A stretch of 64,000 nucleotides of DNA from UBA11957 sp963603285 (GTDB lineage: Bacteria > Bacillota > Clostridia > Lachnospirales > Lachnospiraceae): NCBI GenBank assembly GCA_963603285.1, contig CAVCMG010000007.1, forward strand, positions 1 to 64,000, read 5' to 3'. A program made the translations under genes and the position numbers. This document shows positions 1 to 8,741 of this stretch, one piece after another (positions within the stretch are counted from its first letter, which is position 1; each line of letters opens with the position of its first letter). The notes beneath the pieces were generated by a model. The model was not told where the DNA came from, did no database searches, and saw only the letters and a program-made list of their open reading frames with translations.

Positions 1-55
1 AACCTATGACCCTCTGCTTGTAAGGCAGATGCTCTCCCAGCTGAGCTAAGACCCC
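1..55 (-). tRNA. tRNA-Val (anticodon TAC), 3' end cut off by the window edge
   Basis: Read on the minus strand, the gene starts GGGGTCTTAGCTCAG, which is a tRNA acceptor strand followed by a D-arm. The anticodon arm is CTGCC-TTACAAG-(C)AGAG with anticodon TAC, and a GGTC variable region follows. The T arm and 3' acceptor strand lie outside the window. A good promoter lies just upstream. Confidence 0.93.
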
Positions 56-88
56 ATATGCTCCGGTGTATCTCAACCGGACTTTATC

Positions 89-117
89 ATCATACTACGG
101 TATGTACGAATTGTCAA
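89..117 (-). promoter_or_regulatory. Promoter of the tRNA-Val gene
   Basis: On the minus strand there is TTGACA, then 17 nt, then TATGAT, about 34 nt before the mature tRNA 5' end. Spacing and hexamers fit a sigma-A promoter. It sits just beyond the stop of the upstream gene, so the tRNA need not depend on read-through. Confidence 0.75.
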
Positions 118-141
118 CAATTTTTTGAAAAATTTGAAAAA

Positions 142-1200
142 TTATTTTTCTGCAGGATCATCTGTCGCAAATGTTTTTATACACACCTTCTGATATGGCC
201 AGCCTTTTATCACGGTCAGCACATGCACGGCAAAAGATATCGTATCACAGTCATATACAAACGGTTCTTCCTTATATATCCTCACCCATGCTTTCTGCAA
301 AGACATATCCTTTCTGAAAGCTTCTGCTTTTTCCATAAGCATATGTAATCCGGCATTTTTCTCTGTGCCAAAATCACGGGCCGGATACACATTTGCAGCC
401 TGATGCAGACGTTCAGCCAGCAACTCCACTACAGCACTGTGTCTGCTTTTTCGAAGCATGGCAGCAAGCCGGGCGGCCTTTCGTCTGGTTGGTCTTTTTT
501 CATAAGCTGCAAGCGCCCGCACAAAAGCAGCATCACTGGCTTTTGCTGCCAGTTCTGTCATCACCTCGATGACTTCCGGTAACACTTCCCACGGATCTTC
601 CATCGGCACAATATACTCTTCCGGCACAGAAGGGTAAAAAAGATAATTCAGTGGAGGAAAATATTTCAAACTGGACAGCTGCTGTTCATCTTTTGTACAA
701 TATTTTTCTCCCAGATATTCATATTTATCCCGCAGGATCGCAATCTGATATTCCAGCACCCGGAGATTTTCCTGCCCTTTCACCCAGAAATGACCGATAT
801 CTCCATAATTGTACAAATGCACCTCCAGCTCAATATTGCTGAAGAATACCGTACAGACCGTATCTCCCTGATGAACAACCAGAACATATTCTCCTTCTTC
901 ACGATCCAGTGAATAGTTCAACGATCCTTCATAGTCATTTTTGTACAGGCCACCCAGACGCGCTTCCTTTAATACCAGAAAACTTTCCACCGCGTCATTC
1001 ATCAGATAGATGAGACGAAGCATCCTGTTCTCTGTAGCTCCTGTAAATCCATCGGGGATGCCGATCAGTTCAAACTGCTCCTGTTCCAGAAGCTCGGTGA
1101 GCTTTTCCAGATGGTCGCTTTCTGCTACCTCAGTCTGTTGCTTTTCCGGATGCTCACCGGAAGATCTTTGCTGTTCATTCTGTCTGCTGATCGTATCCAT
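142..1200 (-). CDS. Protein of unknown function, coupled to an Spx/ArsC-like gene
   Basis: This is a 352-residue, apparently soluble protein with no signal peptide or membrane segment. I do not recognise its family. The first ~35 residues are polar and probably disordered. The middle is rich in aromatic and acidic residues, and there is a basic Arg/Lys/Ala-rich stretch near residues 240-270. The ATG at 1200 is preferred over an in-frame GTG at 1233 because AGGAG lies upstream of it and because it directly follows the TGA stop of the upstream gene, with one base between. That arrangement implies translational coupling with the Spx/ArsC-like protein. The GTG alternative would overlap that gene by about 30 nt. 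The function cannot be told from sequence alone. Confidence 0.75.
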   Translation of the reverse strand: MDTISRQNEQQRSSGEHPEKQQTEVAESDHLEKLTELLEQEQFELIGIPDGFTGATENRMLRLIYLMNDAVESFLVLKEARLGGLYKNDYEGSLNYSLDREEGEYVLVVHQGDTVCTVFFSNIELEVHLYNYGDIGHFWVKGQENLRVLEYQIAILRDKYEYLGEKYCTKDEQQLSSLKYFPPLNYLFYPSVPEEYIVPMEDPWEVLPEVIEVMTELAAKASDAAFVRALAAYEKRPTRRKAARLAAMLRKSRHSAVVELLAERLHQAANVYPARDFGTEKNAGLHMLMEKAEAFRKDMSLQKAWVRIYKEEPFVYDCDTISFAVHVLTVIKGWPYQKVCIKTFATDDPAEK

Positions 1201-1201
1201 T

Positions 1202-1552
1202 TCAGTCAAGGATCTCCTGCCATTCCTTTTCACGGAATCCGGTCAGTACGCGCTCTCCATCAATCAGAAGTGGACGTTTTACCAGCATACCATTCGTAGC
1301 CAAAAGCTGCAGCTGTTCCTCTTCAGACATTGCAGGCAGCTTATCTTTGAGATGCTGTTCTTTATAGAGCATACCGCTGGTATTGAAAAATTTCTTTAAC
1401 GGCAACCCGCTGGTTTCATACCAGTGTTTTAATTCTTCGAAAGTCGGGTTATCTTCTACGATATGGCGTGTTTCATACGAAACACCGTGGTCATCCAGCC
1501 AGCTCTGTGCTTTTTTGCAGGTGGAACATTTTGGATAACAGATAAATAACAT
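1202..1552 (-). CDS. Spx/ArsC-family thioredoxin-fold protein (arsenate reductase-like)
   Basis: This 116-residue protein has the ArsC/Spx fold. The N-terminal strand leads into Cys9-Ser-Thr-Cys12, a CxxC redox motif preceded by YPK. The C-terminal half has the KRPLLIDG motif and a GFREKEW end typical of the YffB/ArsC/Spx group. CxxC is usual in Spx and in Spx-like reductases, whereas true ArsC enzymes usually have a single catalytic Cys followed by Arg, so a redox-regulator or reductase role is equally possible. No ars genes lie nearby, which argues against a dedicated arsenate role. It is the first gene of a two-gene unit with the unknown protein that starts one base after its stop. Confidence 0.88.
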   Translation of the reverse strand: MLFICYPKCSTCKKAQSWLDDHGVSYETRHIVEDNPTFEELKHWYETSGLPLKKFFNTSGMLYKEQHLKDKLPAMSEEEQLQLLATNGMLVKRPLLIDGERVLTGFREKEWQEILD

Positions 1553-1791
1553 AGTACGATTCCTCCATCTGTATATTATTATTTTTCAGTATACCATATT
1601 CCTTGTATTATCCCTATGAAAATTTCATAAAAAAGAGTATACAACAAATTTTATGGCACTTGCGTAAATTACCACTTCCCTTCTTTAATTTTTATATGCA
1701 CACAGGACTCCTCTGCTTTATGTTTTTGTTGAAAATCTGCTCAGAATTGAGCATATGAATTGATTACAAATTTGCTTTAATCAACAGCATG
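1553..1791. other. AT-rich intergenic stretch
   Basis: There is no convincing gene here. It contains the AGGAG ribosome binding site and probable promoter of the Spx/ArsC-like gene at its left end. A short perfect hairpin (TGCTCA-GAAT-TGAGCA, 1739-1754) may help end transcription of the nuclease gene to its right. Confidence 0.5.
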
Positions 1792-2733
1792 TTAGTTTTC
1801 TTCGATTTTTCTCATAAACTCTTCTACACTGGCACATACAGCGGCATACACAGACCAAACCTCCAGAATCTGGATATCCTCTTCTTTTTCAATCCTGGAC
1901 TTCAGCTCATCGGTCACTGCTCCTTTTTTAGCAAGCCATCTGTATATCTGAGAATGCAGCTGCTCCAGCTGGCCTTCTTTGCGTCCTTCCACACGGCCTT
2001 CCGCTCTTCCCTCTGCCAGACCGGCAGCACGGGCTTCTACACGGGCATCTTCCAGTTCATCTAAAAATTCATCACCGAATACTTCCATGATATGCATATA
2101 CATACCTCCCATTTTCCGGCTGGCTTTAATCCTGGCAACACGCTCCTGCAAATTATGGATATACGCATCATCCCAGTCTTTCTGACTGTCTTCCAGACCC
2201 GCATGCATAAATTTCAGAAACCTCACCAGTTCCTCCGGTACTTCTTCAGGATATTTCCCGACTGTACTCAGAAAAATCGTCTGACATCCATCTTCGATTC
2301 TTTTTCCAGTCTCTTCACAATACATACTACAGGTATACCGGTACTTTCCTTCCCCGAAAGGATCGAAATCACAGATAAAGATCACATAGACATTAGGCAA
2401 CTCCTGATATTCACAGCCTGTATCCAGAATATCCATATGCATCTGGCTATGATAATATCTGGCACGCCTTGGCAAAGACTTTTTTCTCACCGTCTGCATT
2501 TCTACATTGTAATGCGTATTGTGATCATCCTTTGCATAAATGTCCAATACAATGCTTTTGTACTCCGGATTATACATAAAACTGCGTTCTTTGTTTACCT
2601 CGATATGGGCAATTTCTATTCCTAATGTACGTTCCAGCATTGGCCTGCAGGCCTTCGGATCCGTCATCACCGCGCAAAACATAAAATTATGTTTGATTGT
2701 CAGTTCCTGTAGTTTTTTTATTTTCTTTTTCAC
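1792..2733 (-). CDS. Rpn-family PD-(D/E)XK nuclease / putative transposase
   Basis: This is a 313-residue member of the Rpn (recombination-promoting nuclease) family. The first ~260 residues carry the PD-(D/E)XK core: Asp64 in IVLDIYAKD, Glu78-x-Gln80 in YNVEMQ, and the RRARYYHSQM helix that follows. The C-terminal part has short AEGR/VEGR/KEG repeats and a charged coiled region, as in many family members. E. coli RpnA is a DNA endonuclease that promotes RecA-independent recombination; family members occur as repeated paralogues. The start is GTG at 2733 with GGAGG five bases upstream. No terminal repeats or target duplications were seen, so it is probably a resident gene and not part of an insertion element. 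Confidence 0.88.
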   Translation of the reverse strand: MKKKIKKLQELTIKHNFMFCAVMTDPKACRPMLERTLGIEIAHIEVNKERSFMYNPEYKSIVLDIYAKDDHNTHYNVEMQTVRKKSLPRRARYYHSQMHMDILDTGCEYQELPNVYVIFICDFDPFGEGKYRYTCSMYCEETGKRIEDGCQTIFLSTVGKYPEEVPEELVRFLKFMHAGLEDSQKDWDDAYIHNLQERVARIKASRKMGGMYMHIMEVFGDEFLDELEDARVEARAAGLAEGRAEGRVEGRKEGQLEQLHSQIYRWLAKKGAVTDELKSRIEKEEDIQILEVWSVYAAVCASVEEFMRKIEEN

Positions 2734-2882
2734 TTTTTCCTCCGTTTTTCCACAGAGGATTCCTGTATAGTGATTATAGCATTACTTATCCTAAAACGCA
2801 ATATTTTATTTTTATAGTACTCTATATCCAACTCTGTCTGTCATTCAGAATCTTTAACCGTCATATTCACTAAACCACTAAC

Positions 2883-2895
2883 TGACTATTAGTCA
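2883..2895. promoter_or_regulatory. TetR-type operator palindrome, distal
   Basis: TGACTA-T-TAGTCA is a perfect 6+1+6 palindrome upstream of the exporter gene. A TATAAT hexamer lies downstream at 2908-2913, so a repressor bound here would cover the probable -35 area. The half site resembles the proximal palindrome (TGACyA). Confidence 0.6.
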
Positions 2896-2913
2896 TTTAT
2901 GAGATATTATAAT

Positions 2914-2930
2914 ATTGACCATTGGTCAAT
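2914..2930. promoter_or_regulatory. TetR-type operator palindrome, proximal
   Basis: ATTGACCA-T-TGGTCAAT is a perfect 8+1+8 palindrome directly after a TATAAT hexamer (2908-2913), 24 bp before the exporter start codon. Position and shape are those of a repressor site in the early transcribed region. No TetR/AcrR gene is visible in the window. Confidence 0.7.
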
Positions 2931-2954
2931 CTTGCCATAAAAAAGGAGAATCCC

Positions 2955-5027
2955 ATGGAAAAATTCGGCAGAAAAATCGTAAAATATCGTGTTCCTATTT
3001 TTATTTTGAGTCTTCTTTTACTGATCCCCGCAGCCTTTGGCTATATGCATACAAGGGTAAATTATGACATCCTCTCCTACCTGCCCGGTGAGATTGAGAC
3101 GATGAAAGGACAGGACATCCTTGTTGATGAATTCGGTACAGGTGCCTATTCGATGTTTATCTGCGAAGGCATGGAAAATAAGGATGTCGTTGCCTTAAAG
3201 GAAAAGATGGAAAGTGTCGACCATGTGGAAAAGATCGTCTGGTATGATACCATTGCAGACATCACCCTCCCCATGGAAATGCTGCCAAAAAAGATCCGGG
3301 ATGCCTTTAATTCTGAAAATTCCACTTTGATGTTTATTATCTTTGATACAACGACTTCTGCGGACGAAACCATGCAGGCGATCAAAGATATCCGTGCACT
3401 GGCCGGTGAACAGTGCTTCTTGAGCAGTATGTCCGCCATCGTTACGGATACCAAAGATCTGGCAGAGCAGGAAATCGTTATCTACGTTGTGATCGCCGTT
3501 GCCCTTCTGGCTCTGGTGCTTGCACTTACGATGGAATCTTTCCTGATTCCGGTATTGTTCCTTTGCAGTATCGGCATGGCGATTCTTTATAATCTGGGAA
3601 GCAATGTCTTTACCGGAGAGATCTCCTATCTGACCAAAGCTTTATGCGCCGTCCTGCAGCTTGGTGTCACCATGGACTATTCGATTTTCCTCTGGCACAG
3701 CTATCAGGAACAGGTAAACGTCCTGCCGGATGACCATCAGGAAGCCATGGCAAAAGCGATCGCCGCCACGATCAAATCCGTTGTCGGCAGTTCGATCACT
3801 ACGATTGCCGGCTTCCTGGCCTTATGCTTCATGAGTTTTACCCTTGGTCTTGACCTTGGTGTTGTTATGATGAAAGGTGTTGTTTTCGGTGTGATCTGTT
3901 GCGTGACGGTGCTCCCGTCCATGATCATGATTTTTGACAGGGCATTGGAGAAAACGAAGCACCGGCAGCTGATCCCGAATGCTCCTGGCGTTTCAAAATT
4001 CATTGTAAAACATCATACGTTTTTTGCCATTTTATTTGTGGTACTCTTTATTCCGTTTGCATGGTTCCAGGCCCATACAAATGTCTATTACAATCTGGAC
4101 TCCAGCTTACCGAAAAATCTGCCCAGTATACAGGCCAATGAAAAGCTGACCTCGGAATATGACATGGGTGCGGCCCATATGATCCTGCTGGACAAAAATC
4201 TTGATCAGAAACAGAAGCACAAGATGATTGAGGAAATGAAAGATGTTGATGGTGTTAAAAACATCCTCAGTCTGGAAAGTCTGATCGGACCGGGCATACC
4301 GCAAAACATGATCCCCCAAAAGCTGAAAGACGTGCTGGAAAGTGATACCTACGAGCTTATGCTGGTCATGAACGAATATGCTGTGGCTTCTGATGAAGTC
4401 AATACGGAGATTGATAACTTAACTACGATCCTTAAGAAATACGATCCCAACGGTATGCTGGTCGGTGAAGCGCCCTGTACCAAAGATCTGATTAAAATCA
4501 CTGCGCATGACTTTAAAGTTGTCAGTGCCGTATCTATCCTGGCTGTATTTATGATCATTCTTCTGATATTTAAATCAATCTCTCTGCCGGTGATTCTGGT
4601 ACTGGTCATTGAAGGCGCTATCTTTATCAATATGGGCATTCCGTATCTGACGGGCTCTGTCCTGCCTTTTATCGCTTCCATCGTTATCGGAACGATCCAG
4701 CTGGGATCTACCGTTGACTATGCCATCCTGATGACCAGCCGTTATGAGAAAGAGCGTGGATCTGGCAAGAGTAAAGAAGAATCAATCTCCATCGCCCACA
4801 GCAGCAGTATGCGGTCGGTTGTGATCTCTGCCATCGGATTCTTCGCTGCAACCTTCGGCGTCGGTATGTACTCGCAGATTGATATGATCAGTGCGCTGTG
4901 TCTTCTGATGGCCAGAGGTGCCCTGATCAGTATGTGCTGTGTCCTCTTATTCATGCCGGCGATGTACTGGGTATTTGACGGACTGATCTGCAGAACAAGT
5001 AAAAACTTCCGGCCACACAAAGGATAA
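2955..5027 (+). CDS. MMPL/RND-family (HAE3-like) exporter
   Basis: This 690-residue membrane protein has two repeats of the RND/MMPL plan. A first transmembrane helix near residues 15-35 is followed by an outer domain and then a bundle of five helices (about 175-340), and the pattern then repeats (about 355-690). The bundles hold the family motifs TMDYSIFLWHSY and TVDYAILMTSRY, whose Asp residues are thought to carry protons in RND pumps. Family members export lipids or hydrophobic compounds; the substrate cannot be read here. ATG at 2955 is chosen over 2922 because AGGAG lies seven bases upstream and because 2922 falls inside an operator palindrome. Control by a TetR-type repressor is likely. 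No membrane-fusion partner is adjacent. Confidence 0.88.
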   Translation: MEKFGRKIVKYRVPIFILSLLLLIPAAFGYMHTRVNYDILSYLPGEIETMKGQDILVDEFGTGAYSMFICEGMENKDVVALKEKMESVDHVEKIVWYDTIADITLPMEMLPKKIRDAFNSENSTLMFIIFDTTTSADETMQAIKDIRALAGEQCFLSSMSAIVTDTKDLAEQEIVIYVVIAVALLALVLALTMESFLIPVLFLCSIGMAILYNLGSNVFTGEISYLTKALCAVLQLGVTMDYSIFLWHSYQEQVNVLPDDHQEAMAKAIAATIKSVVGSSITTIAGFLALCFMSFTLGLDLGVVMMKGVVFGVICCVTVLPSMIMIFDRALEKTKHRQLIPNAPGVSKFIVKHHTFFAILFVVLFIPFAWFQAHTNVYYNLDSSLPKNLPSIQANEKLTSEYDMGAAHMILLDKNLDQKQKHKMIEEMKDVDGVKNILSLESLIGPGIPQNMIPQKLKDVLESDTYELMLVMNEYAVASDEVNTEIDNLTTILKKYDPNGMLVGEAPCTKDLIKITAHDFKVVSAVSILAVFMIILLIFKSISLPVILVLVIEGAIFINMGIPYLTGSVLPFIASIVIGTIQLGSTVDYAILMTSRYEKERGSGKSKEESISIAHSSSMRSVVISAIGFFAATFGVGMYSQIDMISALCLLMARGALISMCCVLLFMPAMYWVFDGLICRTSKNFRPHKG

Positions 5028-5075
5028 ATACAGAACAAATCCACCGGATCAGTTTTTCATATGCATTAGCGAATA

Positions 5076-5120
5076 AGAGCCACCGGATCTGTATAAATAA
5101 CAGTATCCAGTGGCTCTTTC
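5076..5120. terminator. Terminator after the MMPL exporter, probably bidirectional
   Basis: AGAGCCAC (5076-5083) pairs with GTGGCTCT (5110-5117), with further pairing inside, followed by TTTCTC. It lies between the convergent exporter and glgX genes. CCACCGGATC occurs twice in this short gap. Confidence 0.7.
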
Positions 5121-5131
5121 TCTGTTTATTA

Positions 5132-7258
5132 TTATCTCGGTTTTGCTGCAAACACCGCCACAGATCTCGGCTTCATATTGAATCCGCCATCGATCCGCAC
5201 AGCCTCTTCTTCACTGTAGCAGTATTTTCCTTCGTGATCCCCATAGGTATTCACATACAGATACCAGCACATATGCTCCGGCAATCGCGGCAGAGAAATG
5301 CTGACATCGGCCCAGTAAGCGTTGATACACATATAGGTCATGTCATCCCGGCCCAGCTTTTCATCGTATCCGGCAAAGCTCATACCGATTGTCCGGGCAT
5401 TTTCCGGCAGGTTCACATTGTCAGCATTGACATCATGGGCGTGCACCGGCGCCATACCGCACCGGGCATCCGGCAGACGTTTGCGGATGATCTCGTGCTT
5501 ATTCCGGAAAGCGATCATATACTGGAAGAACCGGAAAAGCTCTCTGTTTTTCTCTAATTTCGTCCAGTCCAGCCAGAACATTTCGTTGTCCTGACAATAG
5601 CAGTTATTGTTGCCGTTCTGTGTATTGCCAAACTCATCCCCGGCCAGAAACATCGGTGTACCACGGCTGCACAGCAGCACAGCACAGGCATTGCGGATCA
5701 TGCGTCTGCGCAGGTTCATGATCTCCGGATCCTCTGTCGGTCCCTCAACACCGCAGTTCCAGCTGCGGTTATCGTTGGCACCGTCGGTATTGTTCCAGCC
5801 GTTACATTCGTTATGCTTTTCGTTATAGGCATACAGATCTGCCAGCGTAAAACCATCGTGGCAGGTAATAAAATTCACGCAGGAATTATACGCATCATAA
5901 TCCGTCTCGGAATCCTTCGGCATCACACCATACAGATCTCCGGAACCGCCGATACTCCATGCGGCTTTCCAGGACTCCCAGAAATCGCCCTTTAAGAATC
6001 CGCGGATGCAGTCGCGGTAACGGCCGTTCCACTCAGCCCAGCGCTTATGTGCCGGAAATTTGCCGACCTGATACAGACCACCGGCATCCCATGCTTCTGC
6101 GATCAGCTTGCTCTTTCTGAGGATCGGATCATTAGCGATCATCTCAAGAAGCGGCGGATTTTTGAGCGGTTCACCGTTCTTGCCACGGCCAAGGATACTG
6201 GCAAGGTCAAACCGGAAGCCATCCACCCGGTACGTGATCGTCCAGTACCGCAGACATTCCAGGATCATCTGCCGCACGATCGGATGGTTACAGTTCAGCG
6301 TATTGCCGCAGCCACTGAAATTGTAATATTCTCCCTCCGGAGTCAACATATAGTAAATCTGGTTGTCGATGCCCTTAAAGCTGAACATACGGCCGTCAAA
6401 ATTGCCCTCTGCCGTATGATTGAATACAACATCCAGGATCACATCGATATCATTGTCATGAAACGCTTTGATCAGTTCTTTTAACTCATATCCCTCGCAG
6501 TTATGCTCCGGTCGTGAGGTATAGCTGGTATTCGGCGCAAAAAAGCTGACTGTATTATAGCCCCAGCATTCCAGAAGCTCGTGTCCCTCATACTCTCTTC
6601 TGTTGCTGGTCTCATCAAATTCAAAGATCGGCATCAGCTCGACAGCATTGATGCCAAGCTCCTTCAGATACGGAATTTTCTCCATGAGTCCGCGGAAGGT
6701 TCCTCTGTGCTTTACGCCGGAGGAGGGATCCATCGTAAAACCGCGGACATGCAGTTCATAGATCACCAGATCTGACAGCTCTCTTTTGGACAGCGTGGCA
6801 TCGCCCCAGTCAAAATTATCCTCAACAACGCGGGCACGATACGCGCCTGTCTGCTGCATGCCCCATACCTGCTGTCCGGTGACAGCCTGGGCATACGGAT
6901 CCAGAAGCAGCTTTGTCTTATCAAACAACAGCCCTTTTTTTACATCATGCGGCCCGTCAATGCGGTAGGCATATTCAAAATCTTCTATATTCAGATCATA
7001 GACAAACATGGAATAGGTATCACCGATCCGGTACGTCTCCGGAAAAGGCAGGACTGCAAACGGCTCTTCCTCTCTCCGCTTAAATAACAGAAGCTCACAG
7101 CTGGTTCCCATATGGGTCGTAATCGTAAAATTCACACCATTTTCCAATGGATACGCCCCGTTGACCATATAGACACCCGGGCGGACCGTATAGTCGCCTA
7201 TTCTGTGCAGTGCTGCCTTTCCCACGATGCTGTGTCCCATTAACATCTTTTCTTTCAT
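5132..7258 (-). CDS. glgX: Glycogen debranching enzyme, isoamylase type (GH13)
   Basis: This 708-residue protein has an N-terminal isoamylase-type beta domain (about residues 25-130) followed by the GH13 alpha-amylase barrel. The catalytic set is visible: the nucleophile Asp in VDGFRFDLAS, the acid/base Glu in LIAEAWDAGG, and the transition-state Asp in NFITCHDGFTL. It also has the substrate loop DVVFNHTAEG. Such enzymes hydrolyse alpha-1,6 branches in glycogen and limit dextrins in the cytoplasm; no signal peptide is present. It follows trkH by 17 nt and may be cotranscribed with trkA-trkH. GAGG lies rather far from the ATG at 7258, so the in-frame ATGs four or six codons in are alternatives. 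A secreted pullulanase role is unlikely. Confidence 0.9.
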   Translation of the reverse strand: MKEKMLMGHSIVGKAALHRIGDYTVRPGVYMVNGAYPLENGVNFTITTHMGTSCELLLFKRREEEPFAVLPFPETYRIGDTYSMFVYDLNIEDFEYAYRIDGPHDVKKGLLFDKTKLLLDPYAQAVTGQQVWGMQQTGAYRARVVEDNFDWGDATLSKRELSDLVIYELHVRGFTMDPSSGVKHRGTFRGLMEKIPYLKELGINAVELMPIFEFDETSNRREYEGHELLECWGYNTVSFFAPNTSYTSRPEHNCEGYELKELIKAFHDNDIDVILDVVFNHTAEGNFDGRMFSFKGIDNQIYYMLTPEGEYYNFSGCGNTLNCNHPIVRQMILECLRYWTITYRVDGFRFDLASILGRGKNGEPLKNPPLLEMIANDPILRKSKLIAEAWDAGGLYQVGKFPAHKRWAEWNGRYRDCIRGFLKGDFWESWKAAWSIGGSGDLYGVMPKDSETDYDAYNSCVNFITCHDGFTLADLYAYNEKHNECNGWNNTDGANDNRSWNCGVEGPTEDPEIMNLRRRMIRNACAVLLCSRGTPMFLAGDEFGNTQNGNNNCYCQDNEMFWLDWTKLEKNRELFRFFQYMIAFRNKHEIIRKRLPDARCGMAPVHAHDVNADNVNLPENARTIGMSFAGYDEKLGRDDMTYMCINAYWADVSISLPRLPEHMCWYLYVNTYGDHEGKYCYSEEEAVRIDGGFNMKPRSVAVFAAKPR

Positions 7259-7275
7259 ATATTATATTATTTCCT

Positions 7276-8730
7276 CTACATTTTTTTCCATGCTCTTCCG
7301 GTAAACAGAATGAGAATGGGAAAGATTTCCAGACGCCCCGCCAGCATGTCAAGGGTCAGGACAATCTTCGACAGAGTACTAAACATCGCAAAATTACCTG
7401 TCGGACCTACCAGCTCTAGACCCGGGCCTATGTTGTTAAAACAGGATACAACCGCCGTAAAGCTCGTTGTCAGCGAATAGCCATCCAGTGAAACCACCAG
7501 GAAACTTAATATGATAATGATTACATACGCTGCCAGATAGGCATTGACGTTGGAAAGAATCTTTTCATCCACCTTCTGTCCGTTGGTACGCACAACCATA
7601 ACCTTCCTGGGCTGCAGCATCTGATAAATGTTTCGTTTCAGACTCTTACCCAGAAGCAGGATACGGCTTACCTTGATGCCACCGCCTGTACTGCCTGCAC
7701 AGGCTCCGCAGAACATCAGGCAGACAAGGATTGCTTTTGAAAATGTCGGCCATAGGTCAAAGTCTGTCGTAGCATATCCTGTCGTGGTCATGATACTGGA
7801 CACCTGGAATGCTGCGTGACGCACAGTCTCTCCCAGGGTATCATACATGCCAGAAATATTCCAGCTGATCAACACAATGCTGCCAACAAAGATGCCGAGA
7901 TACAGTCGCAGCTCCTCGTCCTTAATCACGCTTTTGAATTCTTTCACCAGAATCAGATAATAGCAGCTGAAATTCACCCCGAACAAAAACATAAAGACGG
8001 TACAGACATTCTGCAGATACGGACTGTAACCGCCGATACTGTCCGCCTTGATGCCAAAACCTCCGGTACCCGCTGTACCAAAAGCCGTACACAGTGCATC
8101 AAACAGTGGCATGCCTCCGGCCAACAGGAAAATAATATTCAGGACAGTTAATGCAATATACATAACATACAGAATACGAGCAGTTTCTTTCATCTTCGGC
8201 ACCAGCTTACCAACATTTGGTCCCGGGCTCTCCGCGCGGAGAATATGCATGGTAAATCCCTGCTTTTTCTGCCCTTTTCTGGCCACTGCCAGTAAAAAAA
8301 CAAGTACACCCATACCACCCAGCCAGTGGCTGAAGCTTCTCCAGTAAAGCATACCGCGGGTATGTGCCTCGACATCCGGCAGAATGGACGCACCGGTCGT
8401 TGTGAAACCGGAAACGATCTCAAACAGGGCATCAATATAATTCGGGATTTCCCCTGACAGAAAGAACGGCAGACACCCAACCAGCGACAGTATGATCCAG
8501 CTTAAACCCACGCAGACCAGTCCTTCACGACTCTGGAACATGGCACCGGCCTTTTTGCCGACCAACCACAGGATACTGCCAAGCAGTACAGCCAGCGCAA
8601 TACTGAGTATAAAAGCGACACCGGTCTGATAATCTCCGTCATACAGACAGATCCCCAGCGGGATGACCATAAACAGCGCCTCCAGCATAAGGATTCTGGA
8701 CATAAAACGTCCGATCATTCTATAATTCAT
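7276..8730 (-). CDS. trkH: Potassium uptake channel subunit TrkH/KtrB
   Basis: This 484-residue membrane protein belongs to the TrkH/KtrB superfamily, which forms a K+ pathway from four half-pore repeats. The first pore loop is visible as SGFTTTGASIL, and later loops appear as FGTAGTGGFG, SIMTTTGYATTDF and SCFNNIGPGLE. A Gly in each loop lines the filter. Its partner is the NAD/ATP-binding TrkA subunit encoded immediately upstream. ATG at 8730 fits the usual start; an in-frame GTG at 8739 is possible. The trkA stop lies within 12 bases, so the two genes are one transcription unit. The protein matches TrkH in length, while KtrB proteins are usually somewhat shorter. Confidence 0.93.
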   Translation of the reverse strand: MNYRMIGRFMSRILMLEALFMVIPLGICLYDGDYQTGVAFILSIALAVLLGSILWLVGKKAGAMFQSREGLVCVGLSWIILSLVGCLPFFLSGEIPNYIDALFEIVSGFTTTGASILPDVEAHTRGMLYWRSFSHWLGGMGVLVFLLAVARKGQKKQGFTMHILRAESPGPNVGKLVPKMKETARILYVMYIALTVLNIIFLLAGGMPLFDALCTAFGTAGTGGFGIKADSIGGYSPYLQNVCTVFMFLFGVNFSCYYLILVKEFKSVIKDEELRLYLGIFVGSIVLISWNISGMYDTLGETVRHAAFQVSSIMTTTGYATTDFDLWPTFSKAILVCLMFCGACAGSTGGGIKVSRILLLGKSLKRNIYQMLQPRKVMVVRTNGQKVDEKILSNVNAYLAAYVIIIILSFLVVSLDGYSLTTSFTAVVSCFNNIGPGLELVGPTGNFAMFSTLSKIVLTLDMLAGRLEIFPILILFTGRAWKKM

Positions 8731-8741
8731 GATGTACACGC

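Noticed and set aside
1792..2733. Complete insertion sequence around the Rpn nuclease
   Set aside because: No terminal inverted repeats or direct target duplications were found around the gene.
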